Shown here: positions 22,801-34,962 of the stretch, piece by piece
Layout of the letters: each line of letters opens with the position of its first letter
Position numbering within the stretch: the first letter of the stretch is position 1
From: Chamaecrista fasciculata
Taxonomy: Eukaryota > Streptophyta > Magnoliopsida > Fabales > Fabaceae
Length of the DNA stretch: 64,000 nucleotides
Direction: 5' to 3'
NCBI GenBank assembly: GCA_003254925.1
Contig: QANZ01014428.1
Coordinates: 3,587 to 67,586, forward strand
Program-made: the position numbers and the translations under genes
Notes under the pieces: model-generated
Databases searched by the model: none
Seen by the model: the letters and a program-made list of their open reading frames with translations, nothing else
Told to the model about the DNA's origin: nothing

Positions 22801-25800
22801 ACAAGGGTTAAATCACTTGTGGTGATTTCTATTTAAAAACCTAAAACTCCCTCATAATTTGATTCATTTATTTGAACAAGGTTATGATTGTATCTTCTCC
22901 AAAATGTTCTGTTAAGGATTTTTTAGAAAAGTGTCCGTCAGATATGTAGAAAGTTTGGACAGCATTGTATCTGCCCTCTTTACAATGATATTTTATCCTC
23001 CTCTTTTGTATCTTTCCCTCTATCTCATAAACTTTCTTTCTTTTTCAAATGACAATTTTCTTTCTGGTCTGTACAACTTTCTTTAAAAATTAAAAATCAA
23101 TGATGCAAGAGGCTATTTTGTTTTCTAAAATAAGGAAGTCAAGTGTTATTCAGAGAAATCTGAAGGGAAGTCTATCTAATTTACTTTACCTTCTACGAAT
23201 GTGCTGTTTCTAAGATTTTTGTTAACGGATCAAAATTAAATAGCTCAATGCTCTAAACTTATGCAAAAGGTTTCTTAGAAATAGCATGTGGAAATATTAA
23301 AAGGAAACATAATCATTAGGCAAAGATACATACAAGGAGAAGGTTTCCCAGGTTTGTCATTTATATGCCCAAGTCGAGCAGCATCTCTTTTCTGTGCATA
23401 TTCTTCAGGAAATTGTTCCTCCAAAAAGTGATCAAGCTCCAAACAAACTTTTGGAATTCCTCTTGGATGTGGACTTTGACAAATTTGGCATCTAAGCATC
23501 TCATCAGCCAAGCTCAAGATACAATATTCACAGTATACTGGAAAGAATGAAAGGAGAGTAGTGATTTACATCAATTAATTAAATTTTCTATCATGGATGG
23601 CCATAGTCTGATAAAAATGATAGGAAAACAAAACTATATGCATAAAATACCATGACCACAATTAAGAACAACAGGATGAAAAAGCAGTTGCTTGCATGCT
23701 GGACATGTCACATCAGCAACTGATATTTTCTGTTGTCCAGAATGGTTATTTGAAGGCAAATTTTCTCCTTTGACAGAATGCGTCCCAAATGATTCAGAAC
23801 TTGGTTGCTCCATACTTGTAGAAGATCCTGAGTTCAATGGGTTGGCGACCAGACTTATAGTATTGTAGGAAGATGAACTACCTGGATGATCAAACTTAGC
23901 TTCTGATCCATGTGCATAATCATCAAATTGAGGGGAGAAAAAGCCTGTTTTCTTCTCTTCCTCTGACAAAAGGGAGTTAAATGTATAATGGTTGTAAAAG
24001 TTTGCCAGTAAAAGAAGACAAAAGGATTATGATGGAGAATCAATAATAATGGAGACCTTGGAAAAATCATATTCTAGAAAGAAGAAATGAATTATTGCTA
24101 CCTAGGGAATATTAGAGTTTGACTGGAAAATGAACTATGCTTTTATTATCTTGGAAATAAGAAGAAGTAATAGCATCTAGGAAATATCTTTACTTTATTA
24201 TCTTGGAAGTTGTTATATTTTTATTAGTTTTAAATTATCTTTGACTTGGGCTCTCTATATAAAGCCCCTTCTATCTTTTTGTAATGAAGTTCATGCATTA
24301 TTAAAAATATTATTTAGATTATTGTCTCTCCCTCATTTCTTCTATTCTCCCTCTATTTCTCCCTTCTCCCTCAATTTCTCTACTTCCCCCTATTTCTGTT
24401 TCTTCCCCCTCTGATTTCTCATTCTCTCCCTTATTCTCTCTTTGTTCTACATCAGATTACTTCTCCTTTTATATTATATGCAGATAGACTATTCTCAATA
24501 ATAGGCAGAGGACCAATAATTAGGAGAATATAAGGAAATTAGATGCTAAACTAAAGAGGAAACCACATAACAGTAGAACAAAATATTTTAATGACAGACA
24601 CTGAAATCTATGGATTTACACTCTCCTTCAGTTGTACTTCCACAAAATTTTGTCTAGGGATTTACAATTATCACATTAACTTCAAACAACCGAAGTAGGT
24701 TTAGATTTTTCCTTTTCCGGTGCACCAAGAAAAGACCGTTTCAAATTTCCCAAAGAGAAAGTTAGCCTCAATGAAAGGTGGAAGAGTAACTTGATGTAAG
24801 CTTTGTACAACCCGAAGACTGATAGCAAAGGTTATTAAGATCAAGATATTGCAATAGATCAGAAGGAGCATAATATAAATCCAATCGCAATCGAACTGAA
24901 GATTGCAAGATCTTCTCAAATTTAAAAATATAAATAATATATAATAATAATTTCTTATAAAAAAAATCAATCTTCACTAATATAAAACACATTGTAAAAG
25001 ACACAATCACAAATGTCATTAATATATAACTATATATATATGATAATACAATAAAGTTAATCAAAACAAATTAGTGTTAATATATCTATTATCATTTTAT
25101 TCCTTTATTGTTGTGAATTTGTCGGTCCCAAGCCCGTTAAAAGAGGAGGGTTGTGTTAGGCAAGCGACAGCCAACGTAAAACATTTGTCGTGTCTCTCGT
25201 ATGGATCAACGTCAATTGTTCCATATAGCCGATCCCACCTAGTGGGATAAGGCTTTGGTGGTATGGTATTGTTGTGAATTTCAAAATGAAATATTACCTA
25301 CCTACCTCTACAATTTAGGTATGTTCTGTCACTTTGTTTGTACAGTAGATCATTCTATTTATTTATATAATTATTATTATTGATTTTTATATATTAAAAA
25401 CCTTGATAAACTTAAAGAAGAGAAGAGCCAAGTCAGAACTAGCTATCAATAATGTAAAAGAAGGCGCAGGACGGAAGGATCAAAGCAACCAGAGCAGTTG
25501 AAGGTAAGCTGAAGAACAGAACAAAGGAACACTAACAGATTGAGAAGCATCGAGCACCGAGAAGCCTGCTTGATGGTTAGTGTTTTAGAATAAAATGAAG
25601 GAAAGAAAACATCAAAGCCCTATTTCAGTATTCCTAAATACAGCTTTTGGCCTCAGGATTAAAAGGAAAAAGTCACAGTCCTGCACAGATCGCACGGACC
25701 ATTCGATCTGACGATCTTAACACAGAAATCATGATCTCATTTCGATCCAGCACATTTCCGATCCACAATCTGATCTGACAAGGAAAGATGCCATAAGATT

Positions 25801-27456
25801 GAGATCTTGACCGATCTTACCATCAAGATCGCGATTTTAATAACCATGCTGACACCATTAATACATTCTCGGTCACCATTTTTACCACAGTCACAACATC
25901 TAACACAACTTTTCTAACCGCAGGAATCTATTTTACAACAACCAGTAACCATCTTAAAGAACTATTACTAATATCAAGGGTAATTAAAGTAGAACCTTCC
26001 ACCGCTAAAAGAACTTCCAAACAAACAGTTTATTAGAGTGTGAAGCAACTGCCTCGAAGTATTTCTCAAGATACCACCATAATCAATTGCCCAAAGTCTC
26101 AACTCTCAAGGCATAGAAGTCTGCAATAGTAAAACTTATAGGTGCGTCATACTAATTATGCAGATCTACCATGCACCAATTATGCTGTAATTTTCAGATG
26201 CAACTTTATTTCCTAGTTGCTCACAATATTCTCCCCTCATAGCTATAATTGAAAAAGCATAGCAACAACCAAATTCAGCAAGAAGCATATATATATTTGA
26301 ATATGCTCATGCATAAGGCTATAGAAAAAAAAAAAGAGCATACCAAGAGTTTNAAAAAAAAAAAAAAAGAGCATACCAAGAGTTTGATTTTCCCTTCTCT
26401 TGTAAGCAACAGGATACATCTTCATAAGCAAAAAGTGAAGCATCTGACAAATTGTTGGAAAGTGATAATATGGGTGCCTACAAATTGGACAATGAGACTC
26501 ACGCAGGGAGTTCATTGAATGATGGACACACCAGAAGCAAGAAACATGGCCACAAGCTGAAAAAAAAAAAACTATAAATAAAGTAATATAATACTAAATT
26601 GTCCTTAGAGAAAAGTAATGCTGCCTTACAAAGAACAATGGGCTTGAACAATAGATCCCTGCATTATCAAAATAAACTCAGATTTAGCAAAGACAATGAT
26701 GTAAATAGAATGAAGTTTACAGACCAACTTTAAACAACAGAAAATTTCAGCCTTAGAAGGACAAGAGAACCCCTTGGTGTTTTCTTCTTTTTCTACTAGG
26801 TTTTATTTGTAAAAATAATTTGACAAATACAAAGAGAACCTGATTTAGTCCAAAACATGCTAAAACAAGAAAACCATTGTATTCTGTCAGCTTAATATTT
26901 CAATCCACAATCTAGACTCAGCGAGAAACCAGAGCTTGGGGATGAATCTTATTTCCAAATCATATCATTAAAAAGAGAAAAAGAAAAAAAAGGAAAGCAA
27001 AGATTCTCACTATGGCTTTATCAGAACCGCCCTTGGTTCTTCTTCCTCTTCAAATCACAGCATTCTTAAGGAACTAGGTTTGATCAACGCGTACATCACC
27101 CAGTATTCAATTGAAATTCCAGACAGAAAAATAAAGAAAAAAAAAACTATTTGACATCGAAATGTCAACACCAACTCGACTCAACTTGATTTTTGAAAAA
27201 TAAATTCCTACAACCCTTTTTTCCATCATGAGTTAAGAACCCAATAAACTATACATCAGCTTCGACGAATGGCTTAGAGGTGTTTAATTGTTTATCTTAA
27301 TCTATTGTCTTTCTTGGCCGAAAATCCAAAAATTGAAGAAAGAAAATAAACTTACAGACAAACGCAGCAAGCGAAGGTTTCAGAGAAATCTTGATCGTGC
27401 TCATTGTGATCAGGATTTGTATGTTCGTTGGCGTTCTCCGTTCCCTGCGAGGCCAT
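19872..27456 (-). CDS. PRT1: PRT1-type E3 ubiquitin ligase of the N-degron pathway
   Basis: Seven exons join into a clean 1236-nt frame (411 aa): 27456-27356, 26658-26630, 26556-26377, 23962-23651, 23537-23334, 21444-21350, 20186-19872, all with GT-AG borders. RING 1 starts at ~residue 30 (CCVCL...CGHVSCFWC...CPIC); RING 2 at ~187-230 (CPACKQLLFHPVVLNCGHG, then YCEYC and CQIC); a ZZ zinc finger at ~303-345 (CDFCG, YRCKDCKEKIGFDLC, HTSEH). Two RINGs plus ZZ and length ~410 aa are diagnostic of PROTEOLYSIS 1, which in Arabidopsis ubiquitinates proteins with aromatic N-terminal residues. All zinc ligands I can see are intact. Introns are large (intron 3 is 2.4 kb and holds repeats). An N-run lies in intron 6, and the exon 3 donor region is duplicated around an N at 26353. 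Confidence 0.95.
21269..21302. other. Assembly gap in PRT1 intron 6
   Basis: Thirty-four Ns preceded by poly-T and nine Gs. The gap is intronic and does not affect the coding frame. Confidence 0.95.
22378..22400. repeat. (AT)n microsatellite in PRT1 intron 5
   Basis: About eleven AT dinucleotides in the intron between PRT1 exons 5 and 6. The rest of this 1.9-kb intron shows nothing recognisable. Confidence 0.9.
24100..24456 (+). repeat. Possible solo LTR in PRT1 intron 3
   Basis: A plus-oriented stretch with a TATA-like box (CTCTATATAAAGCCCC, ~24253-24268), TAATGAAG and a long pyrimidine tract of TCTCCCTC/TTTCT repeats ending TCTACATCA. This is the layout of U3-R-U5 in a Copia LTR. No flanking duplication was found, so the limits and identity are tentative. 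Confidence 0.35.
24825..25848. mobile_element. Degenerate hAT-like element with nested RTE LINE fragment
   Basis: The left edge CAAAGGTTATTAAGATC and the complement of GATCGCGATTTTAATAACCATG resemble the ends of the 52742 hAT MITE (CATAGTTATTAAAATCGG). Flanks do not give an 8-bp duplication. Inside, 25117-25277 matches the 3' end of plant RTE-type LINEs: GGTCCCAAGCCCGTTAAAAG, GGAGGGTTGTGTTAGG and CCGATCCCACCTAGTGGGAT followed by AAGGCTTTGGTGG. The host interval is PRT1 intron 3. Confidence 0.4.
25117..25277 (+). mobile_element. RTE-type LINE (or RTE-mobilised SINE) 3' end
   Basis: Contains GTCCCAAGCCCGTT, GGGTTGTGTTAGGCAAGC and the terminal block GATCCCACCTAGTGGGATAA with GGCTTTGG and short TTG repeats, as in 3' ends of plant RTE LINEs. 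The coding part is absent. It sits in an intron. Confidence 0.5.
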
Positions 27457-28661
27457 AATTTCCCTTGCCGGGAACAGAGCGAAAGGTGATGCCAGAAGAA
27501 TAGCTGATGGAAAGGTTTTGCTATGAGCCTATGACAATGATCTTTTCTAATAAATGTTTACAATTTTTTTTCTTAAAATAAATATATGTCAAGTAATTAC
27601 ATCTAAGTTTTCATTATTTTATCCAAACAATGGTTTTTTTAAGTAAAAATGTCCTTTTTATTAATCTGAAAATTTGGGTAAGTTTTATTTATTTGAGAAA
27701 ATCTATAAAAATTTCCTAACATTTTTAAGAAAATTGTAAAATCTCATCTTGTTCATCTTGTTGAAATTTACATATAATATAATATTAATAAAATCATATG
27801 TTTACTCTTTAAAAAAAAAAAATCAAGTTATAAACATGGATGCATAGAATGCATTAGATTAATAACTTATTGCTCACGGTTATATTGTCTAAAAGTAAAG
27901 ATTTTTAGAATCATGAATCAAATTGTAGTTCTACGGGGATAAATCTAACTATTTATTTTGATGATTATATTTGTGTGTTGTTTGGATTAGTAAAATATAG
28001 CACGTGAATTTTAAAAACATAATCATATTTTGATATTATTTCGCTAACTAATTAAATATCTAAGTGAATGTTCTTTTGATTTCAAACAATAGTTTGTTAT
28101 AATTAATAACGAACTCTCCAAATATCCCAGGATTCAACCGATATTCGAGAATTTTCAACCTTCTACGAATAAGATAAACAATCCAAAAATTTTAATTCCC
28201 TTCAAAAACTTTAATTCCCTTAATTACCCTTCTCATACTGGGTCATTGACTTCATCATCACCGACTCAGATCCTCTGCATTTGGAGTAGATTGCATTTTT
28301 GTGCATTTGGAACGCTATTCATAGAGAAACACGAAAAGACACTATTTCATTAATGGACATAGTTTGTTTACAACGTTGGGCGCCACATGTCAAAACTACA
28401 ATAGATGAGATGAAATCGGGCGACCAGAAATGCTCCAATTGTAGAGAACTCTAGAGAGATTCAAATATAGAGAATCCAATTTCCATCATCAAATATGCTT
28501 ATACATTATTGAACCAGCCAACTAGGCCAAATATGGTTCATCAATATTTAACAATTATATTTTTCAGTTTTAATCGAGTGCAACATTAATTTTGTTGAAA
28601 TGTATTAATAACAGATCACAAATTTATAACTTATCACATGAATTTGAGTATATTCATTTTA
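27457..28661. other. PRT1 upstream region
   Basis: No coding sequence is visible. The first 60 bp upstream of the PRT1 ATG should be 5' UTR. The rest is AT-rich with no transposon ends that I could recognise. Confidence 0.5.
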
Positions 28662-29729
28662 GGGTAAAATACACAAAAGGGCCATGTGGTTTGGCCCTAT
28701 TTCACTTAGGGTACCTGTAGTTTAAAAAGTTACAATTAGGGTCATGTGGTTTGCTCCTTTTGCAAAAAGGGTCCAAGAGCTTTGAACCATCCAAACTAAA
28801 GGCGCACGCTTCTCTCACGTGACCTGCACCCCCAAACCCTAATTTTTTAGTCATTCTCACTTGAAGCTCGCGATTTCATCTCACTTTCACTCTCTGCATT
28901 GCAATTTCGTCTTCCTCTCACTCTCAGTGTCGCGATTCATCCTTCACCTTCATACTCTCCATCGCGATTCATCCTTCACCCTAAATTTCTCACTGAAGCT
29001 CGCGATTTCATCCTTCTCTCACTGTCGCGATCGATTCCATCTTCTCCTTCACTCAAGAGTTGCGATTTCATCTTCTCACTGTCGCGATCGATTCCATCAA
29101 GGTTAGTGTTCCTTTTGCTTTTTTTTTTTTGGTGAAAACCCTATTTTGGTGTTGAATTTTATAATTCTGTATTCTGTTTATCAATCCTTGCCGAAAGATT
29201 AGGTGTTTGAGTGATAAATCAAGCTTGATATTCATGTAAACTATAAAGGTCAAAACACTATTTTGGTCCCTAATATTTGTTGAAGATTGAGTTTTAGTCC
29301 CTAATGTGATTGAAGCTTGAGATGCAAATAGTATCTTAGTTTCATTCTATGGTTTTGGATTTTAGAATGCTTGAGATGAGAATTGCTTGCGTTTTTCTGG
29401 GAGCTTTGTCTAGGATAAGGGTATGCATTGATATTTTTTTTCGTCAATCTGTTTTAATGTCAGATAGTCTAGTATCATATTTATAACTTGTAGAAAAGGG
29501 GACTGTTTGCAAAGTTTGATTGTTGAGGGGGCTATTTGCAGCTAGACTATAGTTGAAGGGTGGTATTTGCATTTATTATGAATTTATTATGTTCTTTTTT
29601 TTCATTTTAATGTGAAGCTTCCTTCGACAATGTCTGGTGATCATTATGAATTTATTATGAGTATTTAAGTGTTAATCAAATTCAGTGAGACTAGTATTTT
29701 AGTGTTAATTTTTGAATGGTTTCTTGTAG

Positions 29730-29975
29730 CCTGATAAATGTTCATATCTTGAGTGGTTTGGTCCTCCTACGTGCGCGCGTGGCCGTGAAGTTGCGCGTAA
29801 GGTGAAAGAAAAAATTTCAAAACTGGAAGGTAAAATCAAAGAGCTGGAAGATCAAATCAAAGAGTATAAGACAAATGAGAGGATGACCAAAGAGCTGGAA
29901 GGTATATTCAAAAAGCTGGAAGATGAAATCAAAGAGCTGAAGTGCAAAAGGAAGGAGAAAATTATTGTAACTTGA
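29730..29975 (+). pseudogene. GRF zinc-finger protein C-terminal exon with coiled coil, inside the MULE
   Basis: After an acceptor TTCTTGTAG the frame reads PDKCSYLEWFGPPTCARGRE, then a heptad-like Lys/Glu coiled coil (KISKLEGKIKELEDQIKEYK ... KELEGIFKKLEDEIKELK) to a TGA at 29973-29975. C-x-Y-x-x-W...PP-x-C is the end of plant GRF-type zinc fingers found in many transposon-linked proteins. The family usually ends with a membrane helix, and just past the stop another frame starts KRSFVIIIASILLNCALIVL, as if that helix was lost by a frameshift. The N-terminal half of the finger was not found. Confidence 0.5.
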
Positions 29976-30836
29976 TCAATGGTCTTTTGAACTAAATGAA
30001 AAGATCATTTGTTATTATTATTGCTTCAATCTTGTTAAATTGTGCTTTAATTGTGCTCTTTCATATTGGAGTAATGTCCTTGTTTAGATCAATACCTTAT
30101 GACCATGTATTAATTGTCACTCTAGTCTCACCTAATCAAAGTTTATTGATTTTGGCTAAATTACATGACAAGTTATTAGATAGTGCAGTGACTATTACAT
30201 AGAATGGTAAATCAATGAAACATAGAATGGTCCATAAAAACAAATGTACATGATTGCAGACTATTACAAATCAATGAAACATTCATTGAAACATAGAATG
30301 GTCCACCATTCCATAAAAACTAATGTACATGACATTCAAAAACAACCATTCCATAAAAACAACGTACATGACCTTTGTCAAGTGTGGTTTTTTACACCCA
30401 GATTCTGACTCACACCTTTGTCAAGTGGGGTTTTATACATGTAATCATTAGTAGTGGAAGATAATTCAAACAGCATCCCTCAAAATACAGATTTTATGGT
30501 CCATCATTCCATAAAAACATCCATGACATTCAAAAAAACAGAACAACCATAATTGCAGACTTTGCCAATTTTAATATCACATTAATCATAGTTACTAATC
30601 CATAAACTGTTAATGTAAGTCATACTAATCCAATAACTTGTGCACCATACTAATCCAATAACTTGTGCACCATACTAATCAAAAAACCTGTGCACTATAC
30701 TAATCCAAAAACTTCACATAAACTTTACAAAAACATGTGCACCATACTAATCCAAAAGCCATACTAAAGTTTGATACATAATAAAGATGACATTAAAAGT
30801 TCATCTTGTTCTTCTGTGGACTCTTGCTGCGAGTAA

Positions 30837-31075
30837 GAGAGTCAAATGACCCATTCATCAACTTCCGCATCAGTTTCCATTGGAAAGAACCCATGGTTTG
30901 GATCCCTACTAGGACCTAACCCAACCATACGTGAACCATAAGCAAAATCTAACCCATTCTTTTCCCCTGCCTCTGTATACAATGACTCCAACTCAAATTT
31001 ACATATGTAGTTCTTGTCAAACTTGCGTCGAATGAGTGTATATCCACCTTCATATTTCTCCTAGCAAAAGTCTTC
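30837..31075 (-). pseudogene. Unidentified reading frame inside the MULE
   Basis: The minus strand gives an ~80-codon stretch broken by one TAG: EKYEGGYTLIRRKFDKNYIC, then KFELESLYTEAGEKNGLDFA, YGSRMVGLGPSRDPNHGFFP and METDAEVDEWVI before TGA. It is protein-like and acidic at its end, but I do not recognise it. It could be the N-terminal region of a Mutator-type transposase or captured host sequence. Confidence 0.35.
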
Positions 31076-32518
31076 CACCATATTGAATAGTGATATCAAA
31101 ATGGCTAATTGACATCTGTACATACAGAAAATACACAATAGTCAAATTAGTTTAATCCAAAACATATGTTGTACATAAAAGATAAATATAATATTTAACA
31201 TAAATTTCACAGTAAGGTTTTACAAGTAAATTTCAAAGTAAATTTAACCCAAAAAATTCAAACTACTATAAAATTTTAGAAGTTAAGGAATGCAAACAAC
31301 AACTCATTATCTGTCATGAGGATGATAAGCAGATAGGTAATTTAATAACACAAACAGAAGGTATTAGTTCAAGGTGTAAAAACAGAAATTTAACACCGAC
31401 AGTGGAAGCTAAGTAATATAAACTAAGGACAATAATGAATTATACAAGAGCAGATAAAGAAAGCTATAAAACCATAGATATGGGCAATCAAGCATTCCTT
31501 AACTTCATTTGCCAGTAAGGAGTACGAACCAAAAACTCCTTAATCAAGCATTCATTTGCCAGTAAGCTATAAACCCTAAAATTATCACAAACTAGCATCC
31601 AACCTAATTTTATGAAACTGTGAGCAATATTGAACGGACTTCGAACCAAAAGAGCAGAAAAATTAGGGCAGAGTAGAAAAAGAAGTGAAAAATTAGGGTA
31701 GAGAAAGTTAGGGCAGAGTAGAAAAATTACCTCTTAACACGAAAATGAGTTTCTGCAACACGAACAGATTCTGCAACACGAACGGGTTTCTGCAATTAAA
31801 GGGTGAAATCGCGAGCGGGAGAGAGAGAATGAAGGTATAGGTGGAATCGCGATGGAGAGTATGAAGGTGAAGGATGAATCGCGACAGTGAGAGTGAGAGG
31901 AAGACGAAATCGCAATGGAGAGAGTGAAAGTGAGATGAAATCGCGAGCTTCAAGTGAGAATGGCTAAAAAATTAGGGTTTGGGGGTGCAGGTCACGTGAG
32001 AGAAGCGTGCGCCGTTAGTTTGGATAGTTCAAAGCTCTCGGGACCCTTTTTGCAAACGGAGCAAACCACAGGACCCTAATCGTAACTTTTTAAACCACAG
32101 GGACCCTAAGTGAAATAGGGCTAAACCACATGGCCCTTTTGTGTATTTTACCCTTCATTTTATGCTTACCCGTTCTTACAAATTCCATTAAGAAGCCGTA
32201 AACCGTATTGGCAAGACAGATTTATAAACAAAACAATTATTATAAGTACACCAGTATCTTCCTGTCCTGATCATTTATATCTTACGCATAAAAAGTTTCC
32301 CAAAAATCTGATCAGAATTCGAATGAAGACAATGAAATCATTACAAATGATAACAAAAGGAGAGGAAAAAAAGAAGCAATAAGCAGTCTCTGTAGATCAC
32401 ATGTATGCATAGGAAGGTGGTCATACAAAATATGATTTACTGCTTCCAAAGTCTATGTTACTTGAGTGCAGAAAGTCTTCTTACAATGCACATTTATCAT
32501 TTTGTATCCCATATCTAT

Positions 32519-34557
32519 GCTTCAACTTGAGCTGCCATAGAAGAATTACGTCTTTCTAATGACTTCCCTATTGAAAATATCATCACAAGTTTCTTACAGT
32601 CTTTCACTACCATCTTTCTCAATCGGCGGAAGGAATTTGAAGCTGGTGGTTGATGCAATTGCCACAAAGTCTTCAAATTTTCCATGTCAGAGATAATGAT
32701 TTCCACCAAACAGGGAAATAAGACCTATAGTGAAGGGAACTTTAGTTTAAGAATGTATATAACAAGCGCATATGTATCCTTTATCATAAGTTTTGAAGAA
32801 CTCTGTTATTTCAAGGATCAATGAAGACTGCAAACTTAGTCATTATAATACAAATAAACTTTCTATAACAAATTGGTAATGTAGAAAAATAAGAGCACTA
32901 AGGTAACACTTCCTTTATTTCAACTCCTTGATTATCTGTAAATTGCATTGAAGTGAAGTGTCTTTTTAGCTTATTTTGAGGTGGGAACGTGTAATTTACC
33001 ACAGAAACAAAGAACAAAAGGTATTGAAAAGCAACCATTACCTCATTTCTGTTTCTTCCTTCTTCTGTAGCCTTCAGTATCTGCTCCATTTTATGGCATT
33101 TACTTATTTCAAGTCTATTGAGGTTTTAAAGGCTTCCAACCATGGAAGATGAGAATAAAAAAGTAAGATCATCACAATCCTCCAATATCAAGCTAGTCAA
33201 ATTTCTTAAAGAAGTTGCAGATAGTTGACCCTTCTTGTCCCATATATTCATCAAACTGAATGAGCTCAGCTTCAAGATCTTCAAATTGGGAAACACAACC
33301 TGTATAATGAAATTTTATTAAGAATAAATTATTCATGCAAATACCCATCTATTTGTTAGAAGGGTGTTACCATGTAAAGCTCAATCTTTTGAAAGAACTG
33401 GTTTCGCCTTGGGATTTTTATTTTTGTCTAAAGAATAAAGACTATTTATTATATGTCAAACAAAATAAGACATCCTCAAAGAAAAAGCAAAATCTATGGA
33501 TGTAAACACTCCTAAATAGAGGTTAAACTTTTCATGGCAACAGCGAGATTGAAAAAAATGATAAAGCAATGAGGCTAATGAAGTCTTATAAATCACCATA
33601 ATTGCAACCCAAATATCAATCTCAGCAATGCACATCATTGAAGAAGACAAGCAAATTTAGTAGGAGAATTTCAAAACAAATATATATATATATATATATA
33701 TATTATCAAAGAAGAAAATAGAAAAGAATAAGCAAAAATAAAGTCAATACCTCTCTGTTGTCTGCTTGTTCTTCTGTAGACTTTATTATTTCCTCCATCA
33801 TATCGCAATTACTTATTTCAAGACGGTTCAGTTTTAAAAGACTTTCAACCATGAGAGATGGGAATACATACTTTAGGTCACTACAATCCTCCAAAATCAA
33901 GCTAGTCAACTGTTCTACTGAAGAAGACACTGAAATTTCATCCTCGTCAAATATCTTCTTCAATTTGATTGAGCAGAGCTTCACTGTCTCCAAACTGGGA
34001 AATGAACACTAAAACCAAAAGTAACAATAAACATTATACATATATACATCGGAAAGGATTGCTGTCATCTATATCTATATTTAATGGCTTTATATTTTAA
34101 GGGGCTATAAAATATGAGCTTAAATATAAATATAATTTCTTAAAATAAAATTCTATAAAGAAGGAACTGAACTAAAACCAAACAATGCAGGCAGATGGTG
34201 TAATGTCAAAGAACGCAATTGCCGGAACTGAACCCGAAAACCACTTATGTCAGCCACAATCGCCTTCAGGGAATTACATTCAGAAACCTCAATCTCAACA
34301 AGATTGGGAACTCTTTCAATAATGGAAGGTGAAAAGAGGTTTTGCAGTAGGCTACACCTTTTGACTCTGATAACTGTGAGCTCAGAGAAGAAATGAGATG
34401 TAAGTGGCCCATGGCATATCTCATCTAGAGAACTAAGATTGTGAAGTACCATTGTCTCCAGGTTTGGAAAGGCATCTTGAAAGTCACCAATCGAGTTCAC
34501 AATGTGCTGAATTGTTGCATTATTTTGAACGTGCAGGTGCTTCAACAAAGGAAGGCA
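32519..34557 (-). pseudogene. NBS-LRR (RPS2/At4g27190-type CNL) leucine-rich repeat modules, broken
   Basis: At least four minus-strand exons, most starting with V/S-F-P-x-L: ~34557-34153 (LPLLKHLHVQNN ... FPNLETMVLHNLSSLDEICH), 34009-~33750 (CSFPSLETVKLCSIKLKKI), 33301-~33041 (VVFPNLKILKLSSFSLMNIW) and ~32731-32519 (VLFPCLVEIIISDMENLKTL ... to a TAG). This one-module-per-exon pattern is the C-terminal LRR region of RPS2-like resistance genes. No NB-ARC or coiled-coil exon is present; the 5' side is cut by the Copia element at ~34558. The third exon has an in-frame TAA at SL*NLNRLEIS. It is therefore a 3' relic. A facing-away partner lies at 43585-45093. Confidence 0.8.
33685..33703. repeat. 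(AT)n microsatellite
   Basis: Run of TA dinucleotides in an intron of the LRR pseudogene. Confidence 0.85.
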
Positions 34558-34575
34558 TTATTTTGTACTACCCCT

Positions 34576-34948
34576 TGTTGGTCCCGAGGGACGGAGGAGG
34601 CTAGATTAGCCGAAAGATGGTTATCGGTTCAAGGACCCAAGGTGCCCCTGCTTTTTCAGGGTAATAAGGGGTAGAGAAAATGCCTCGAGCCAATGTTTGA
34701 GTACCAGGCGCTACGGCGCTGAAGTAACCCATGCCATACTCCCAGGAAAAGCTCGAACGACCTTCAACTAGTAGCTAATGGTAGAGAGAAGACTTGAGAG
34801 ATGATGTTATTGTAAACTCATATTCTTTATAGTGAAAGTTCCTTACCACGGTAAATTGCTTGTGTTCATCTATTTTTCTCTATATTTAGCATTCTCATAT
34901 ACTTGTTTGATCTATGAATGTTGTTGGGAGATACTCTGAATCCTAACA
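34576..34948 (+). repeat. 5' LTR of the Copia element
   Basis: Begins TGTTGGTCCCGAGG and ends AATCCTAACA, giving TGTT...AACA ends. Two bases separate it from the primer-binding site. The start is inferred from the TG..CA rule, since no second LTR is available for comparison. Confidence 0.55.
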
Positions 34949-34950
34949 AG

Positions 34951-34962
34951 TGGTATCAGAGT
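34951..34962 (+). other. Copia primer-binding site
   Basis: TGGTATCAGAGT is complementary to the 3' end of initiator Met-tRNA (usual form TGGTATCAGAGC), the standard plant Copia primer site. One terminal mismatch. Confidence 0.88.

Larger units (their letters stand above)
28662..32153. mobile_element. Mutator-like element with ~310-bp TIRs and perfect 9-bp TSD
   Basis: The left end GGGTAAAATACACAAAAGGG and the complementary right end are nearly identical inverted repeats for about 310 bp (28662-~28972 and ~31843-32153). The identical 9-mer TTCATTTTA flanks the element at 28653-28661 and 32154-32162. The TIRs include a stretch of CGCGATTTCATC-type repeats that gives mirror-image short ORFs, which are not genes. 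The ~2.9-kb interior has no transposase catalytic domain, so the element is non-autonomous. It carries a GRF-like C-terminal exon and a second short frame (listed separately), which makes it a candidate Pack-MULE or a deletion derivative. Confidence 0.92.

Noticed and set aside
28861..29135. Short ORFs starting MKLAISSHFHS, mirrored at 31708-31953
   Set aside because: They lie in the Mutator-like TIRs and arise from CGCGATTTCATC repeats; same sequence on both arms.
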